Part shown: positions 9,272 through 19,298 of the stretch, piece after piece | Layout: every line of letters begins with the position of its first letter | How positions within the stretch are numbered: the first letter of the stretch is position 1 | Assembly (NCBI GenBank): GCA_020628545.1 | Contig: JAHDEX010000011.1 | Span: 1-64,000 of the forward strand | Origin: Paracoccaceae bacterium | GTDB taxonomy: Bacteria > Pseudomonadota > Alphaproteobacteria > Rhodobacterales > Rhodobacteraceae | Length of the DNA: 64,000 nucleotides | Reading direction: 5' to 3' | The notes under the pieces: model-generated | What the model saw: the letters and a program-made list of their open reading frames with translations, nothing else | What the model was told of the DNA's origin: nothing | The model's database searches: none | Made by a program: the position numbers and the translations under genes

Positions 9272-9992
9272 ACTGATCTGGGTCATCTGCATATGCTGGC
9301 TTGCCAGCTGCGCGTCAACGCCAATTGGGCAGGCCCCGCCGCTGTCCACCACCCTCGACACAGCCGATCGCGCGGCCTTTCAGGCGTATCCGACCCCCGT
9401 AGCACTACCGCGGTCCGCGTTGCGGCCGGAAGCGGCCTCGTCACTTTGGACACAGCGCCGGGGGTCGTTGCTAGGTGATCGGCGTGCCGTAGATGTGGGC
9501 GATATCCTTACGGTTGTGATCGAGATCGATGAGAGCGCGGAAATCTCAAACGCAAGTGGCCGTTCGCGCAGTGGATCGCAAGACCTGGGTATTCCGCAAC
9601 TTTTGGGTTTGCCACAACGCTTTGATCGCAACGCAGTCGGTGATGCGTCTTTGGCGAACGCGGTCTCTGTTTCATCCTCAAGCGCATCCGATGGCAGCGG
9701 TACGGTCAGACGCAATGAGCGACTTGAATTACGCGTCGCGGTGACCATCACGGACGTGCTGCCAAATGGTGTTCTGAGCATCGCCGGAAATCAGGAAGTT
9801 CGCGTGAATTTCGAACTTCGGGAACTTTTGGTCAGCGGTTATGTCCGGCCAGAGGACATCACCCGCCTGAATGAGATCACCTACGACAAGATTGCTGCGG
9901 CACGCATTTCCTACGGTGGGCGGGGCCAAATCACGGACGTGCAACAACCGCGCTACGGCCAACAGGCGCTCGAAGCGATTTTGCCCTTCTAG
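9258..9992 (+). CDS. flgH: Flagellar L-ring protein FlgH
   Basis: Lipoprotein signal (LASCAS), RRGSLLGDRRAVDVGDILTVVIEIDESAEISNASGR, C-terminal ITYDKIAAARISYGGRGQITDVQQPRYGQQ. Confidence 0.95.
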   Translation: MLRARLIWVICICWLASCASTPIGQAPPLSTTLDTADRAAFQAYPTPVALPRSALRPEAASSLWTQRRGSLLGDRRAVDVGDILTVVIEIDESAEISNASGRSRSGSQDLGIPQLLGLPQRFDRNAVGDASLANAVSVSSSSASDGSGTVRRNERLELRVAVTITDVLPNGVLSIAGNQEVRVNFELRELLVSGYVRPEDITRLNEITYDKIAAARISYGGRGQITDVQQPRYGQQALEAILPF

Positions 9993-10010
9993 GGAAAGGA
10001 CACTGTACCG

Positions 10011-10544
10011 ATGAAGACCTTCCTGATCCCGATCTTTTTGCTTTTCGTTGGCGTCGGAGGAGGCGTTGGAGCCGGTATCATGCTGGGTCCATCAGCGGGG
10101 ACCGATGATGACACCCCAGCAGAGGCTGAGGCCGATGTGGGTTCTGACTCCGCGGAAGAGCCGCCTGCGATGGGTCAGGACATTGCGGCATCCTCAACAC
10201 CGGCTGAGAACGGTGCCCGGGGTGTTGAGTTCCTTAATATGACCAACCAGTTCGTCGTGCCTTTGGTTAAGGACGGGCAGGTGAATGGCATCATCGTAGT
10301 TGCGATCAGTCTTGAAGTTGTTGAGGGGACGATTGCGGATGTCCATCTGCGCGAACCCAAACTGCGCGACCGCTTTTTGCAGGTCCTGTTCAATCACGCC
10401 AACAATGGCGGATTTGAAGGCAACTTCACTGACTTTCGGTATATCAAAAGTCTTAAGGAAGAGCTTTTGCGGAATGCTCAGGTGGTAGCTGGGCGGGATG
10501 TGAAAGACGTTCTGATCCTCGATCTGGTCAGACAGGATCCCTGA
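10011..10544 (+). CDS. FliL-like membrane protein (first of two FliL-family proteins in the cluster)
   Basis: N-terminal TM, acidic linker, C-terminal FliL-like domain FVVPLVKDGQVNGIIVVAISLEV...LRDRFLQVLFNHANNGGFEGNFTD. Confidence 0.6.
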   Translation: MKTFLIPIFLLFVGVGGGVGAGIMLGPSAGTDDDTPAEAEADVGSDSAEEPPAMGQDIAASSTPAENGARGVEFLNMTNQFVVPLVKDGQVNGIIVVAISLEVVEGTIADVHLREPKLRDRFLQVLFNHANNGGFEGNFTDFRYIKSLKEELLRNAQVVAGRDVKDVLILDLVRQDP

Positions 10545-10550
10545 TAGGTC

Positions 10551-10934
10551 TTATTCGCCGTAATCATTGCGACGGCGTTCGATGCGCGCGTCCGTATCGC
10601 CTTGCCGGTCGATCAGTTTTTCTGTCGCAAGAGTGCGGGCAAAGTGCCAGGCAAGTTCCCTTTGTGCTTTCGCGATGCTCACACGCGCTTGCGCGAGTTC
10701 GGTGTTGACCGAGGCGCGCCTTTGGTCGGCCCATTGACGCAGTTGAATTTCATTCTGAAAATCCGCGATGGTTGCCGTCTCTTCGCATCGGGGCCGTGGT
10801 AAGAAATGCGCGTCAAGTTGCTCCAGTAGCTGCTGTAAATGCCTTTCGTGCTGTAAGACTTTGCGCAATCGCGCGCTGCTTGCATTCGACTGCATGTCCA
10901 TCAGAGCCGCAATTTTTGGTAACCGTTTATCCAT
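10551..10934 (-). CDS. Uncharacterised coiled-coil flagellar-locus protein (FliJ-like by position and size)
   Basis: MDKRLPKIAALMDMQSNASSARLRKVLQHERHLQQLLEQLDAHF...; ATG overlaps the flhB stop (translationally coupled). Confidence 0.55.
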   Translation of the reverse strand: MDKRLPKIAALMDMQSNASSARLRKVLQHERHLQQLLEQLDAHFLPRPRCEETATIADFQNEIQLRQWADQRRASVNTELAQARVSIAKAQRELAWHFARTLATEKLIDRQGDTDARIERRRNDYGE

Positions 10935-12006
10935 ATGTGGCGGCCCGTTGCTGGCGGATATTATCTGCAAAGCGGATGGCTGCGGCAACTGCTTCGTACA
11001 GTTCCGGAGGTACCGGCTGGCCGATGTCTGCTACGCCGTGCAGTGCGCGCGTCGCTGGTGGATTAGAATGGATCGGCACGCCCGCCTCTGCCGCGAGTGC
11101 CCGAATGCGAAGCGCCACTTCATCGGTACCTTTCGCCACAACAATTGGTGCAAGCGCCTCAGACGGGTCCCATCGCAGCGCCACAGCGTAGTGGGTCGGG
11201 TTCACCATCACGACACTGGAAGAGGGGACATCAGCCATTTGGCCTGCCGCGAGGGCGAGCGCCTTTTGGCGCCGGCGCTGCTTCATGTGCGGATCGCCTT
11301 CCGCGTTCTTAAGCTCGTCGTTGAGATCCTTGCGGCTCATCCGGTTTTTGCGATGATGCTCTGCCTGCTGGAACGTAAAATCAATGAGCCCGATAAATAG
11401 CGCGAGCCCGAAAATCACGCCAAGAAACAGTGTCATCAGGCTGCCCATGTTCACCAGCGCTGCCCCAGGTGACAAAAGCGATGCCATCGCGATCAGATCA
11501 AATTTGATCCACAGGAACACGGCGAGCACGGTCATGAACAACAAGAGCTTCACGGCGCTCTTGAGAAATTCAAACAAACCGGCGCGCCCAAACTTGTTTT
11601 TGATCCCGGTGATTGGTGAAATCCGGTTGAGCTTTGGCTGCACTTTTTCCGGGGCGACGGTAAAGCTGCGCTGCGCAATCACGGAGACCGCAACAAAGCC
11701 CGCCGGTACGACAAAGACCGGGATGAGGACACGCATCGCCTCTCCGACAAGGTCGCCCAGAATGCGACTTGCGCTTGCAATGTCGGTGACCCGATCTGCA
11801 AAGCTGCTCAACTCGATCAACGCGATAAAAATGTCGCCCAGGGTGGAGACGATATCGCCAAAGAAAAAGGTCGCGGTGGCGAGGAACCCGAGATAGGCGG
11901 CTGCTGTGTTCAGGTCGGTTGACTTTGCAACCTCACCTTTCCGTCGCGCCTCAAGCAGCTTTTGCGGTGTCGGTTCAAATTCCTTTTCTTCGCTGGTGTC
12001 CGCCAT
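10927..12006 (-). CDS. flhB: Flagellar export switch protein FlhB
   Basis: NPTH autocleavage motif (VVMVNPTHYAVALRWD); DTSEEKEFEPTPQKLLEARRKGEVAKSTDLN. Confidence 0.97.
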   Translation of the reverse strand: MADTSEEKEFEPTPQKLLEARRKGEVAKSTDLNTAAAYLGFLATATFFFGDIVSTLGDIFIALIELSSFADRVTDIASASRILGDLVGEAMRVLIPVFVVPAGFVAVSVIAQRSFTVAPEKVQPKLNRISPITGIKNKFGRAGLFEFLKSAVKLLLFMTVLAVFLWIKFDLIAMASLLSPGAALVNMGSLMTLFLGVIFGLALFIGLIDFTFQQAEHHRKNRMSRKDLNDELKNAEGDPHMKQRRRQKALALAAGQMADVPSSSVVMVNPTHYAVALRWDPSEALAPIVVAKGTDEVALRIRALAAEAGVPIHSNPPATRALHGVADIGQPVPPELYEAVAAAIRFADNIRQQRAATYG

Positions 12007-12776
12007 CAGATGACGTCCTCAATTGCGATGACGTCGGACACAAATGCCAGCCAGATGTCGAGCATTGTGGGCGCCATTAAGTACAACAAAAGCAGTCCCC
12101 CTGCGGTGATCGCTGGCGCACCGACGAAGGAGACAAGCAGTTGGGGCATCGCACGGTTAATGACACCAAGGATGATGTTGTATAGCAGAGTTGCCGTCAG
12201 CGCGGCGGCTGCCAGTTGGAATGCAAGTGCAAACGCCTTGCCAATGTGCCGGCTGCTGTAATCCGCGACGTCAGCGCCCCCGAGGATGATGCCAGCAGGC
12301 GTGACGGCATAGGTGTTCAGAATATACACGAGATAGGTTTCGTGCAGACCCAGCAAGCTGATGAGGCCGAGGCCGCTGACGACCAGGATATGGCCCATGG
12401 CCGGTTGCGCATCCATGTTCACCGTGCCGCCGAAGATCTGTGCGAGTGATGTTGCCTGCGAAATGATTGCACCCGCGATCTGCAACACATGGATAATGAG
12501 CCGGATCACGGCCCCCCAAAACACACCGGAAATTGCTTCCGTCGCAACCAGACGAAAGACATCGTTTTGAGATGTCGGATCAACGGCGATCTGCGGTCCG
12601 ACGATGGGAAACACGAGGGCGGCAAGGCCGAACGCTAAGACCAGCTTTAACCGGACGGGGACATAGTTTTCGCCAAAGCCGGGCAGGAAGAAAACCATCG
12701 CGCCGATACGGACGAAGACGAGAAAGTATTGCGTACCAGCAAGGGCAATCGCCCCAGTCGGGATGGCCAGTTCCAT
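12006..12776 (-). CDS. fliR: Flagellar export protein FliR
   Basis: Polytopic; FVRIGAMVFFLPGFGENYVPVRLKLVLAFGLA; adjacent to flhB and flhA. Confidence 0.95.
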   Translation of the reverse strand: MELAIPTGAIALAGTQYFLVFVRIGAMVFFLPGFGENYVPVRLKLVLAFGLAALVFPIVGPQIAVDPTSQNDVFRLVATEAISGVFWGAVIRLIIHVLQIAGAIISQATSLAQIFGGTVNMDAQPAMGHILVVSGLGLISLLGLHETYLVYILNTYAVTPAGIILGGADVADYSSRHIGKAFALAFQLAAAALTATLLYNIILGVINRAMPQLLVSFVGAPAITAGGLLLLYLMAPTMLDIWLAFVSDVIAIEDVI

Positions 12777-14861
12777 CTAAGTCGCGATGACGCCGACGAG
12801 GGCGGGTCGCGCCTCCATGCCAATCTCTTCATAAGACAGGACCGGTACACTGATCCCTTTGGCGGCAAGGAGGGTTCGGATGAAGCGCCGCCGCTTGATG
12901 TTGGTGACAACGGCGGCGCTTGTGTTTAGCCCGGCAGCTTTCTCAATCTCCTGCGTTGTGTTGTCGATCAGCTTGTTGAAGTCATCGGGCGGAAGCGCCA
13001 CATCGTTGCTCTTGGATACGTCGTTGCGAACTTCGTGGTTTCGGAAGATATCTTCCCACTCATTCGACACTTGGATCAGTGGGATCGTGCCGTCTTGCCG
13101 CTTGAGTTGCGCGATGATCTGAAACCCAAGGCGTTGCCGGACATGCTCGTAAATATCTTCGGTCGACTGATACATGCCGCGCGCCTCCGCGATGGCTTCA
13201 AGGATCATGGCGAGATTGCGAATCGAGACGCGTTCATCCAGCAGAGAGCGACAGATCGTCAGAAGCATATCGATCGGGACGCGATCCGGGATCAGCTCAT
13301 CCAGAAGTTTTTTATTTGCCGCACTCCGGCCTTCGTGGGCCAGTTGTGTCATCTCTTTTAGTCGCTTTTGAAGGGCTGACATTGTCAAAAGCCTTGAAAA
13401 ATTGGCCTTGACGACTTCAAGCAAGTGCGTAGCGAGCACTTCAGCGGGTTGGATGACGGTGAGACCCAGAAGCGACGCTTCCTCTTGCTGGTCTGGGCTA
13501 AGCCACTTTGCCGGGGCACCGTAGACCGGTTCCTCCACCCGAAGACCCTCGATATCCGCACCGGTATCATCGGACAAGAGCGCGAGACACTGGTCGGAAT
13601 AGAGCGTGTCGCGGGCTTGCTCTACCCCGAGGATGTGGATGATGTAGGTGCCGGTGTCGAGGACATCGCTGTCTGTCAATCGCACCTCGGGTAGGAGTAC
13701 ACCAAATTCCTTTGCCAGATAGGTCCGCATATTTGCGATGCGGGCATCCAAGCCATTCATCGGGTCCAGCGCCATCGGCACCAGATCTCGCGCGAATTCC
13801 AGATGGATGTCTTCGAGGTCAAGAATGTCGCCAAGTGTTTCTTGCCGTGGCGTCTCTTGCTCCGTTGCCTCGACAGTGGACGAGGACACGTCGCGTATTT
13901 TTGCCTGCTGATAGGCATAGTAGGTGACCGCCCCAAGGGCGAGCGAACCGCCGAAGAAAGGAACAAATGGGAGTCCTGGCACGAAGCCGAAAATCAGGAG
14001 CAGCAGTGCGACAGTTCCGAGCGCGCCGGGGTAACGCCCCAGCTGTTCAGTCAGCGTTTGATCCGTCGCACCTTCTTGGCCGCCTCGCGCGAGCAAGAGG
14101 GCGGATGCAATGGAAATCAGGACTGCCGGTATCTGAGAGACGAGCCCGTCGCCGACTGTGAGAATCGAATATGTTTCAAAGGCTTGCCCGGCCGGCATAT
14201 CGTGCCCGATAATGCCGATCAGGAAGCCAACGATCAGATTGAGCGCGGTGATCAAAAGCCCGGCGACGGCGTCGCCTTTTACAAATTTGGACGTCCCATC
14301 AAGTGAGCCGAAAAAGGTCGTTTCTGCTTGCTCCAACTCTCGGCGGTCGCGGGCCTGATCATGGTTGATCGCACCTGCGGCCACGTCACTGTCGATGGCC
14401 ATTTGTTTGCCAGGCATCGCGTCTAACGCGAAACGCGCGCCGACCTCCGCCATACGGGTGGCACCTTTATTGATGACTACAAAATTAACGATGAGCAGGA
14501 CTGAAAAGACAATCAAACCTATGATCACATTGCCGCCCATGATGAACATGGCGAAGCCTTCGATGACCTCTCCAGCAGCACTTGTCCCGGTATGACCTTC
14601 CCCGATGATCAATTTGGTCGACGCCACATTCAAAGCGAGCCGGAGCATGAGCGATGCGAGAAGTATTGTGGGAAAGGCAGAAAAATCGAGCGGACGTTCG
14701 ATAAAAAGCGTGATGGTAAACATCAGAATGGCCAACGCGAAAGACATCGCAAGTCCGGCGTCAAGAAGCCAGGTCGGAACGGGGAGGATCATCATGCAGA
14801 TGACACCCATCAGGAGCATCGCAAGAAGAACCGTCGGAGGGAAAATTGCAAACCGCGACAC
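12777..14861 (-). CDS. flhA: Flagellar export protein FlhA
   Basis: LLIVNFVVINKGATRMAEVGARFALDAMPGKQMAIDSD (FHIPEP region) and full-length architecture. Confidence 0.97.
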   Translation of the reverse strand: MSRFAIFPPTVLLAMLLMGVICMMILPVPTWLLDAGLAMSFALAILMFTITLFIERPLDFSAFPTILLASLMLRLALNVASTKLIIGEGHTGTSAAGEVIEGFAMFIMGGNVIIGLIVFSVLLIVNFVVINKGATRMAEVGARFALDAMPGKQMAIDSDVAAGAINHDQARDRRELEQAETTFFGSLDGTSKFVKGDAVAGLLITALNLIVGFLIGIIGHDMPAGQAFETYSILTVGDGLVSQIPAVLISIASALLLARGGQEGATDQTLTEQLGRYPGALGTVALLLLIFGFVPGLPFVPFFGGSLALGAVTYYAYQQAKIRDVSSSTVEATEQETPRQETLGDILDLEDIHLEFARDLVPMALDPMNGLDARIANMRTYLAKEFGVLLPEVRLTDSDVLDTGTYIIHILGVEQARDTLYSDQCLALLSDDTGADIEGLRVEEPVYGAPAKWLSPDQQEEASLLGLTVIQPAEVLATHLLEVVKANFSRLLTMSALQKRLKEMTQLAHEGRSAANKKLLDELIPDRVPIDMLLTICRSLLDERVSIRNLAMILEAIAEARGMYQSTEDIYEHVRQRLGFQIIAQLKRQDGTIPLIQVSNEWEDIFRNHEVRNDVSKSNDVALPPDDFNKLIDNTTQEIEKAAGLNTSAAVVTNIKRRRFIRTLLAAKGISVPVLSYEEIGMEARPALVGVIAT

Positions 14862-14954
14862 GCGTTTATCGTATCCATCTGAGCTACGAGGGCATTTTGC
14901 CGCTCTGGTTTCGGGTCCTGTACAGCGTTCTGCCGTCCGGCTCAGGACTTCTTG

Positions 14955-16814
14955 TCAGTCTGTATCCGCAATCAGGGTTTCGATTGCGTTACGAATGGCG
15001 GTCGATCCGGCCAAAAGAGCCTCAGTCTCGGCAAAGCTGGGCATGCTTTCTGACGGCGCCTCGACCAGAAGTGGGAGCACAAAGGAATTGTCGCTTTGCC
15101 TTGACGCGACAGGTATCGGCCCATTGACGGTCTCCGGTTCCGTGCTCGCGAACTGATTGGGTGGCTGAATTTGAAGTTCCAATAGTCGGTCAGAGACCGT
15201 GGACCGCAATTCATCAGGAAAGTCGGGTAAATCACTGCGAAATGCGAAGGCAACAAGTTCCGAGTCTTTCATCCGATTCAGGCTCTGACCAACGTATTGG
15301 CGCAGGAGTTTTTGATAGTCTTCTGCTGCGATGCGCGGTTCGGCCTCTGCCAGAAGACTGAGCACCGAAACGAATTCGTCTTCCCGCACGCGAAGGTCTA
15401 AAACTGCGTCAAGCAATGCAACTTCTGACGGGGTGTTACGCCGTTCGACCCGCAAACTATCGAGGACGTCAATCGGCAACCGAGTTGGATCAAGTGGTGT
15501 GGCGTTGTCCGGATTGAGATCCCGTTCGGTAAGATTGGTGCGCAGGATGTCTCTCGGGGGTGCAGGCTCAACAAAATCGAATGTTTGCGGCGTCGTGTCA
15601 GAACCGATCAGATAGGACGCCAAGGTCGTATTCTTGTAGTCCTGCAACTCCTCATGGAAGTGCGCGAGACCAGCGACGGCCAGCGCTTCGCCGAACAAAA
15701 TCACCGTGCGGGCCTGGAGTGGTGGTGGGAGTTGCTTGAACGTGAGCATCAGGCGCCCGGGATCAGTTGTTGAGGACGCGACACCTTTGCCGGTATTGAG
15801 AAAGGCCCAAAATGCGAGGTCTTCCGGGCAATATTCAAGGCCGATTTGCTCTGGCTGCTTCGGCTGGTCGAGCAATTGTGCGATAAAACGGAGGGTGCGT
15901 ATGAAGTCGTCATCGTCGGACATGCTGTTGAGCACCTCCAAAGCTTCAAACCCAAAACCGTGACCAACGAGGAGCGTTGCAAGATCAATCGCCGCGTCAG
16001 CGTTCATCTTCGATTGCGCTTCATCTGTAATGAGTCTGCTTTGCGCCAGTCCTTTTGCGATACTGAACGAATGCTGGAAGCGCCATTTCTCGACCAATCG
16101 GGCGCCAATATCGCTACAATTCAGGGTCTTATCTCCGGAAGGCGCCTGCAAGTCCGGAGTAATTGTACTGAGTTCTGATTGAACGCCGATGGTGATGTTA
16201 TTGAGCAGTTCGGTCGAGATTTCAGGGCTCACCTGCAGAGCATTGCGGCCCGCTTGGATGTCCAAAAGTCCTTGATAGTTTGCTCGCGCAAGACCGCGCG
16301 AAATTGCGGCATCCAAGGCACCCAATGTTGAAAAGACCTCACTCCGGTTTTGTATAGCAAGGTCGCTTGTCTCAGGCGCGCGGGAGAGGTTCTGCAGAAC
16401 TTGAGTATGCCATGGGCGCGAGAGGCCATCTGTTGGGTTAAAGGACGCCGATGCGGTGGTTTGGTCTACGGGGCTTGCAATATCGATCGCTAAAAGACGA
16501 TCCTCCAAAAGGTAGCTGGACGCAGTGCAGTCGCATTTGAGTGTTATCAACAGCGTTTCGCTCGGCTCTGGCGACTGTATGTCCGCGATTCGCGTGATGT
16601 CGGGTTGTGTTGGAGGGAGTTCAAATGCGGTCGCATTTGGGATCGTGACCGCAATTTCGCGGCCTCCCGCTGAAACTGACCATCCGTCACGGGCGGGCAG
16701 CGTCAGAACCAAACGGGTGGCGTCGCCCAATTCGCCGATGCGCACCGGCACCGTCTCCGCCGCTGCAGCAAGTGGCATGAGCGCCGAGAAAACAGCGGTG
16801 AAGAGGCGGATCAT
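14955..16814 (-). CDS. Uncharacterised ~620-aa secreted motility-locus protein, AMIN-like N-terminal segment
   Basis: Signal peptide MIRLFTAVFSALMPLAAAAETVPVRIGELGDATRLVLTLPARDGWSVSAGGREIAVTIPNA; ATG overlaps the motA stop (ATGA). Confidence 0.75.
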   Translation of the reverse strand: MIRLFTAVFSALMPLAAAAETVPVRIGELGDATRLVLTLPARDGWSVSAGGREIAVTIPNATAFELPPTQPDITRIADIQSPEPSETLLITLKCDCTASSYLLEDRLLAIDIASPVDQTTASASFNPTDGLSRPWHTQVLQNLSRAPETSDLAIQNRSEVFSTLGALDAAISRGLARANYQGLLDIQAGRNALQVSPEISTELLNNITIGVQSELSTITPDLQAPSGDKTLNCSDIGARLVEKWRFQHSFSIAKGLAQSRLITDEAQSKMNADAAIDLATLLVGHGFGFEALEVLNSMSDDDDFIRTLRFIAQLLDQPKQPEQIGLEYCPEDLAFWAFLNTGKGVASSTTDPGRLMLTFKQLPPPLQARTVILFGEALAVAGLAHFHEELQDYKNTTLASYLIGSDTTPQTFDFVEPAPPRDILRTNLTERDLNPDNATPLDPTRLPIDVLDSLRVERRNTPSEVALLDAVLDLRVREDEFVSVLSLLAEAEPRIAAEDYQKLLRQYVGQSLNRMKDSELVAFAFRSDLPDFPDELRSTVSDRLLELQIQPPNQFASTEPETVNGPIPVASRQSDNSFVLPLLVEAPSESMPSFAETEALLAGSTAIRNAIETLIADTD

Positions 16815-17680
16815 GCCGCCTCCTTCTTCAACGATTTCAGTTGGTCTTCGAGTTCTGTGAAGCTGGGGCGCACATGCGCTGGTGTGTTCTGGCGGCCGAC
16901 CTCGATACAAATGTTTGGTGCATGCTGATGCAAGTTGGCGACCAAGACTTCGCGGATGAGGGCGTAGAAATGCGAGTCTTCTTCTACAACGGCTTTTACG
17001 CGTCCCGCAAAGGGACCAACGATGCCGTAGGCCAGAAAGACGCCCAGGAACGTGCCAACCAACGCGCCGCCAATAAGTTTTCCTAGCACTTCTGGCGGCT
17101 GATCAATCGACCCCATCGTTTTGATCACGCCCAGAACCGCTGCAACAATACCCAAGGCAGGAAGGCCGTCTGCCATGGTTTGTAGCGCATGGGAGGAATG
17201 CATGTTGTGATGGTTGGTCGCCTCAATACGTTTTTCCAAGACATCCTCAACCTGATGAGGATCGTCGAAGTTCATTGAGCCGGACCGAAGGGTGTCGCAG
17301 ATAAGCGAAAGCGCCTCTTTGTCTGATGCAATTTTAGCGTAGCGCTGAAAAATGGCGGAGCTTTCCGGGTCTTCAATGTGCCCCTCAAGTTCAACCGGAT
17401 TTGTTCTGACGATGCGCAGGAGTTCGAACAAAAGGCACAAAAGTTCGCGATAATCTTCGGCCTTCCACTTCGGCCCTTTGAAGACTTTGCCGACATCCTT
17501 CAGCGTATGCTTAATGCCAGCGGCGTCGTTGCTGATAACAAAGGCCCCGATGGCGGCGCCGCCGATCATGATCATCTCAAAAGGCAGCGCCTTGAGAATG
17601 ATCCCGAATTTTCCCCCGGCCAGAAGGTAGCCGCCAAAAACCATGACGAAGACAATTAAAACCCCGATAATACCAACCAT
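16811..17680 (-). CDS. motA: Flagellar motor stator protein MotA
   Basis: MVGIIGVLIVFVMVFGGYLLAGGKFGIILKALPFEMIMIGGAAIGAFVI...HSSHALQTMADGLPALGIVAAVLGVIKTMG. Confidence 0.96.
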   Translation of the reverse strand: MVGIIGVLIVFVMVFGGYLLAGGKFGIILKALPFEMIMIGGAAIGAFVISNDAAGIKHTLKDVGKVFKGPKWKAEDYRELLCLLFELLRIVRTNPVELEGHIEDPESSAIFQRYAKIASDKEALSLICDTLRSGSMNFDDPHQVEDVLEKRIEATNHHNMHSSHALQTMADGLPALGIVAAVLGVIKTMGSIDQPPEVLGKLIGGALVGTFLGVFLAYGIVGPFAGRVKAVVEEDSHFYALIREVLVANLHQHAPNICIEVGRQNTPAHVRPSFTELEDQLKSLKKEAA

Positions 17681-17753
17681 GGGTGCCTTCCTGACGACCA
17701 ATAAACAAATGACCAAGCTGAACTCTGATTACATCGTCCGCCTTAACAAATGA

Positions 17754-18365
17754 CTATTCCCGCTGTGGTCCCCCCGCGTTTCTGCCCGCCAGCATGATGG
17801 AAATCAGATGCGCGGTTTCAGGCTCAAGTTGTGTCATGATGGCTGCTGCGGGCTCTGGCTTCATGAGGCCGAGAAAGCCGGCGGCAAACCCCGGTTCCAT
17901 TGTCGTAAAGAGCGCGGCCGCATCCTGTGGCTTCATGTTTTCATAAACGGTTGCAAGGCGTTCGAGATCTGCAGTGGCAGCTTCATCCGTTCGCGCCAGA
18001 GTACTGGCAAGTCTCTCCTCTGCTGCCGCAAGTTCAGCCAGCTGTGCTGCGATAGCGTCTGCAGATTCCGCAAGTGCAGCTTCCATTTCGGCAGCTTCTA
18101 TTTCGGCTTCACGCAGGCGCGACTCTCTTTCCTGGAACATTTCCAAGATTTGTGGGAGGGTTTGATCGTCGAGCGGCATGCCAAGGACCCGTTCCGCGCG
18201 GGTGACATTCGCGTCGGCGGTGGCCTCCGTCTGAGCGGCAAAAGCGACGCCCACCTGATCAGAAATGCGTAGGACGCCCGACGTCGTAAGAACAACCGCC
18301 ATCAGCCAAAGAACATTCGACCGCCGCTGCGCGCGCGGCGGGAAGTGGCGCTTTGGCGCGATCAT
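17754..18365 (-). CDS. MotE-like periplasmic protein (MgtE-N-like domain)
   Basis: N-terminal TM, coiled coil, C-terminal YENMKPQDAAALFTTMEPGFAAGFLGLMKPEPAAAIMTQLEPETA. Confidence 0.8.
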   Translation of the reverse strand: MIAPKRHFPPRAQRRSNVLWLMAVVLTTSGVLRISDQVGVAFAAQTEATADANVTRAERVLGMPLDDQTLPQILEMFQERESRLREAEIEAAEMEAALAESADAIAAQLAELAAAEERLASTLARTDEAATADLERLATVYENMKPQDAAALFTTMEPGFAAGFLGLMKPEPAAAIMTQLEPETAHLISIMLAGRNAGGPQRE

Positions 18366-18727
18366 GCGTGTTCTTCCTTCATCCCAGCGGCGCGTTTCGC
18401 CTGAAACGGGTTATCAGGTTTCGCCCGTGGCATTGCCTTTTGGTCTGGCAGACTGTGCAAGGACGCGACGAGGAGTTCGAGGTGCCGGGCGGCTGCTTCT
18501 GCCCGCTCGCTCACGTCTTCCAGAGTTGTCACCGAGGTCTTCGCAGAAGTCTGCGCCGCGCGGAGCGTTCGATGAAGATCATCCGCTTTTGCGGCAAGCA
18601 ACGCGACGGCGCCGCCAACGCCTTTTTCGAGGTCGGTGAACTTGCGCAAACGTCGGGATAAAATCAGGCAGTAGAGCGCCGAAAGCAGCGCGCCTCCGGC
18701 CAATAATGCATCAGCAATCAGGGTCAT
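18362..18727 (-). CDS. DUF6468-like flagellar-locus membrane protein
   Basis: MTLIADALLAGGALLSALYCLILSRRLRKFTDLEKGVGGAVALLAAKADDLHRTLRAA; between fliL and motE. Confidence 0.6.
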   Translation of the reverse strand: MTLIADALLAGGALLSALYCLILSRRLRKFTDLEKGVGGAVALLAAKADDLHRTLRAAQTSAKTSVTTLEDVSERAEAAARHLELLVASLHSLPDQKAMPRAKPDNPFQAKRAAGMKEEHA

Positions 18728-18738
18728 GTTCTGTCCAG

Positions 18739-19248
18739 TCAATTGAGGATGAATTCTGTCACAAGCAGATCGCGTACGACGCCGGGGCCCGCCACGACCT
18801 GAACGCGATGCAGCATTTGGCTGCGCAACCACAGCAATGCAGTGGGCGATTCTAGGTCAGATATTTCGATCGCCCGTAAATATGTGTTGAGGATATCGAC
18901 GATCCTTGGCTTGATTGCTTCGACGGCGTCCTGATTTTGCGGTGCGACGTCGAGCTGAAGTTGCAGGCGAAGCAGGGAGCGTTCCGAACCTGGCGGGAGC
19001 GTCACATTAATGGGGTCGAGCCGCACGAAACTGACCTCTTCCGTGACGATCTGCTGTCTATCTGCGGGGTCGTCCTGACTTAGCTCAGCTTGAGAATCGA
19101 ACGGGAAGAGCCCCATCTGCGTCAGGAAAAACCCGCCGCCTGCACCAATCAAAGCAAGCACAAGCCCGATAATCAGGGGGAGTTTACCCCACTTTTTTGG
19201 CGTGCTGGCGTCTTCATCTGGCCCATCAATCTCGGTGGCAGCGGACAT
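18739..19248 (-). CDS. fliL: Flagellar basal body-associated protein FliL
   Basis: KWGKLPLIIGLVLALIGAGGGFFL...VSFVRLDPINVTLPPGSERSLLRLQLQLDV...VVRDLLVTEFILN. Confidence 0.92.
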   Translation of the reverse strand: MSAATEIDGPDEDASTPKKWGKLPLIIGLVLALIGAGGGFFLTQMGLFPFDSQAELSQDDPADRQQIVTEEVSFVRLDPINVTLPPGSERSLLRLQLQLDVAPQNQDAVEAIKPRIVDILNTYLRAIEISDLESPTALLWLRSQMLHRVQVVAGPGVVRDLLVTEFILN

Positions 19249-19298
19249 AACTGATTCCTGCGACTGTTGATCTTTGGATTGAATGAAGCAGAGAAGGT

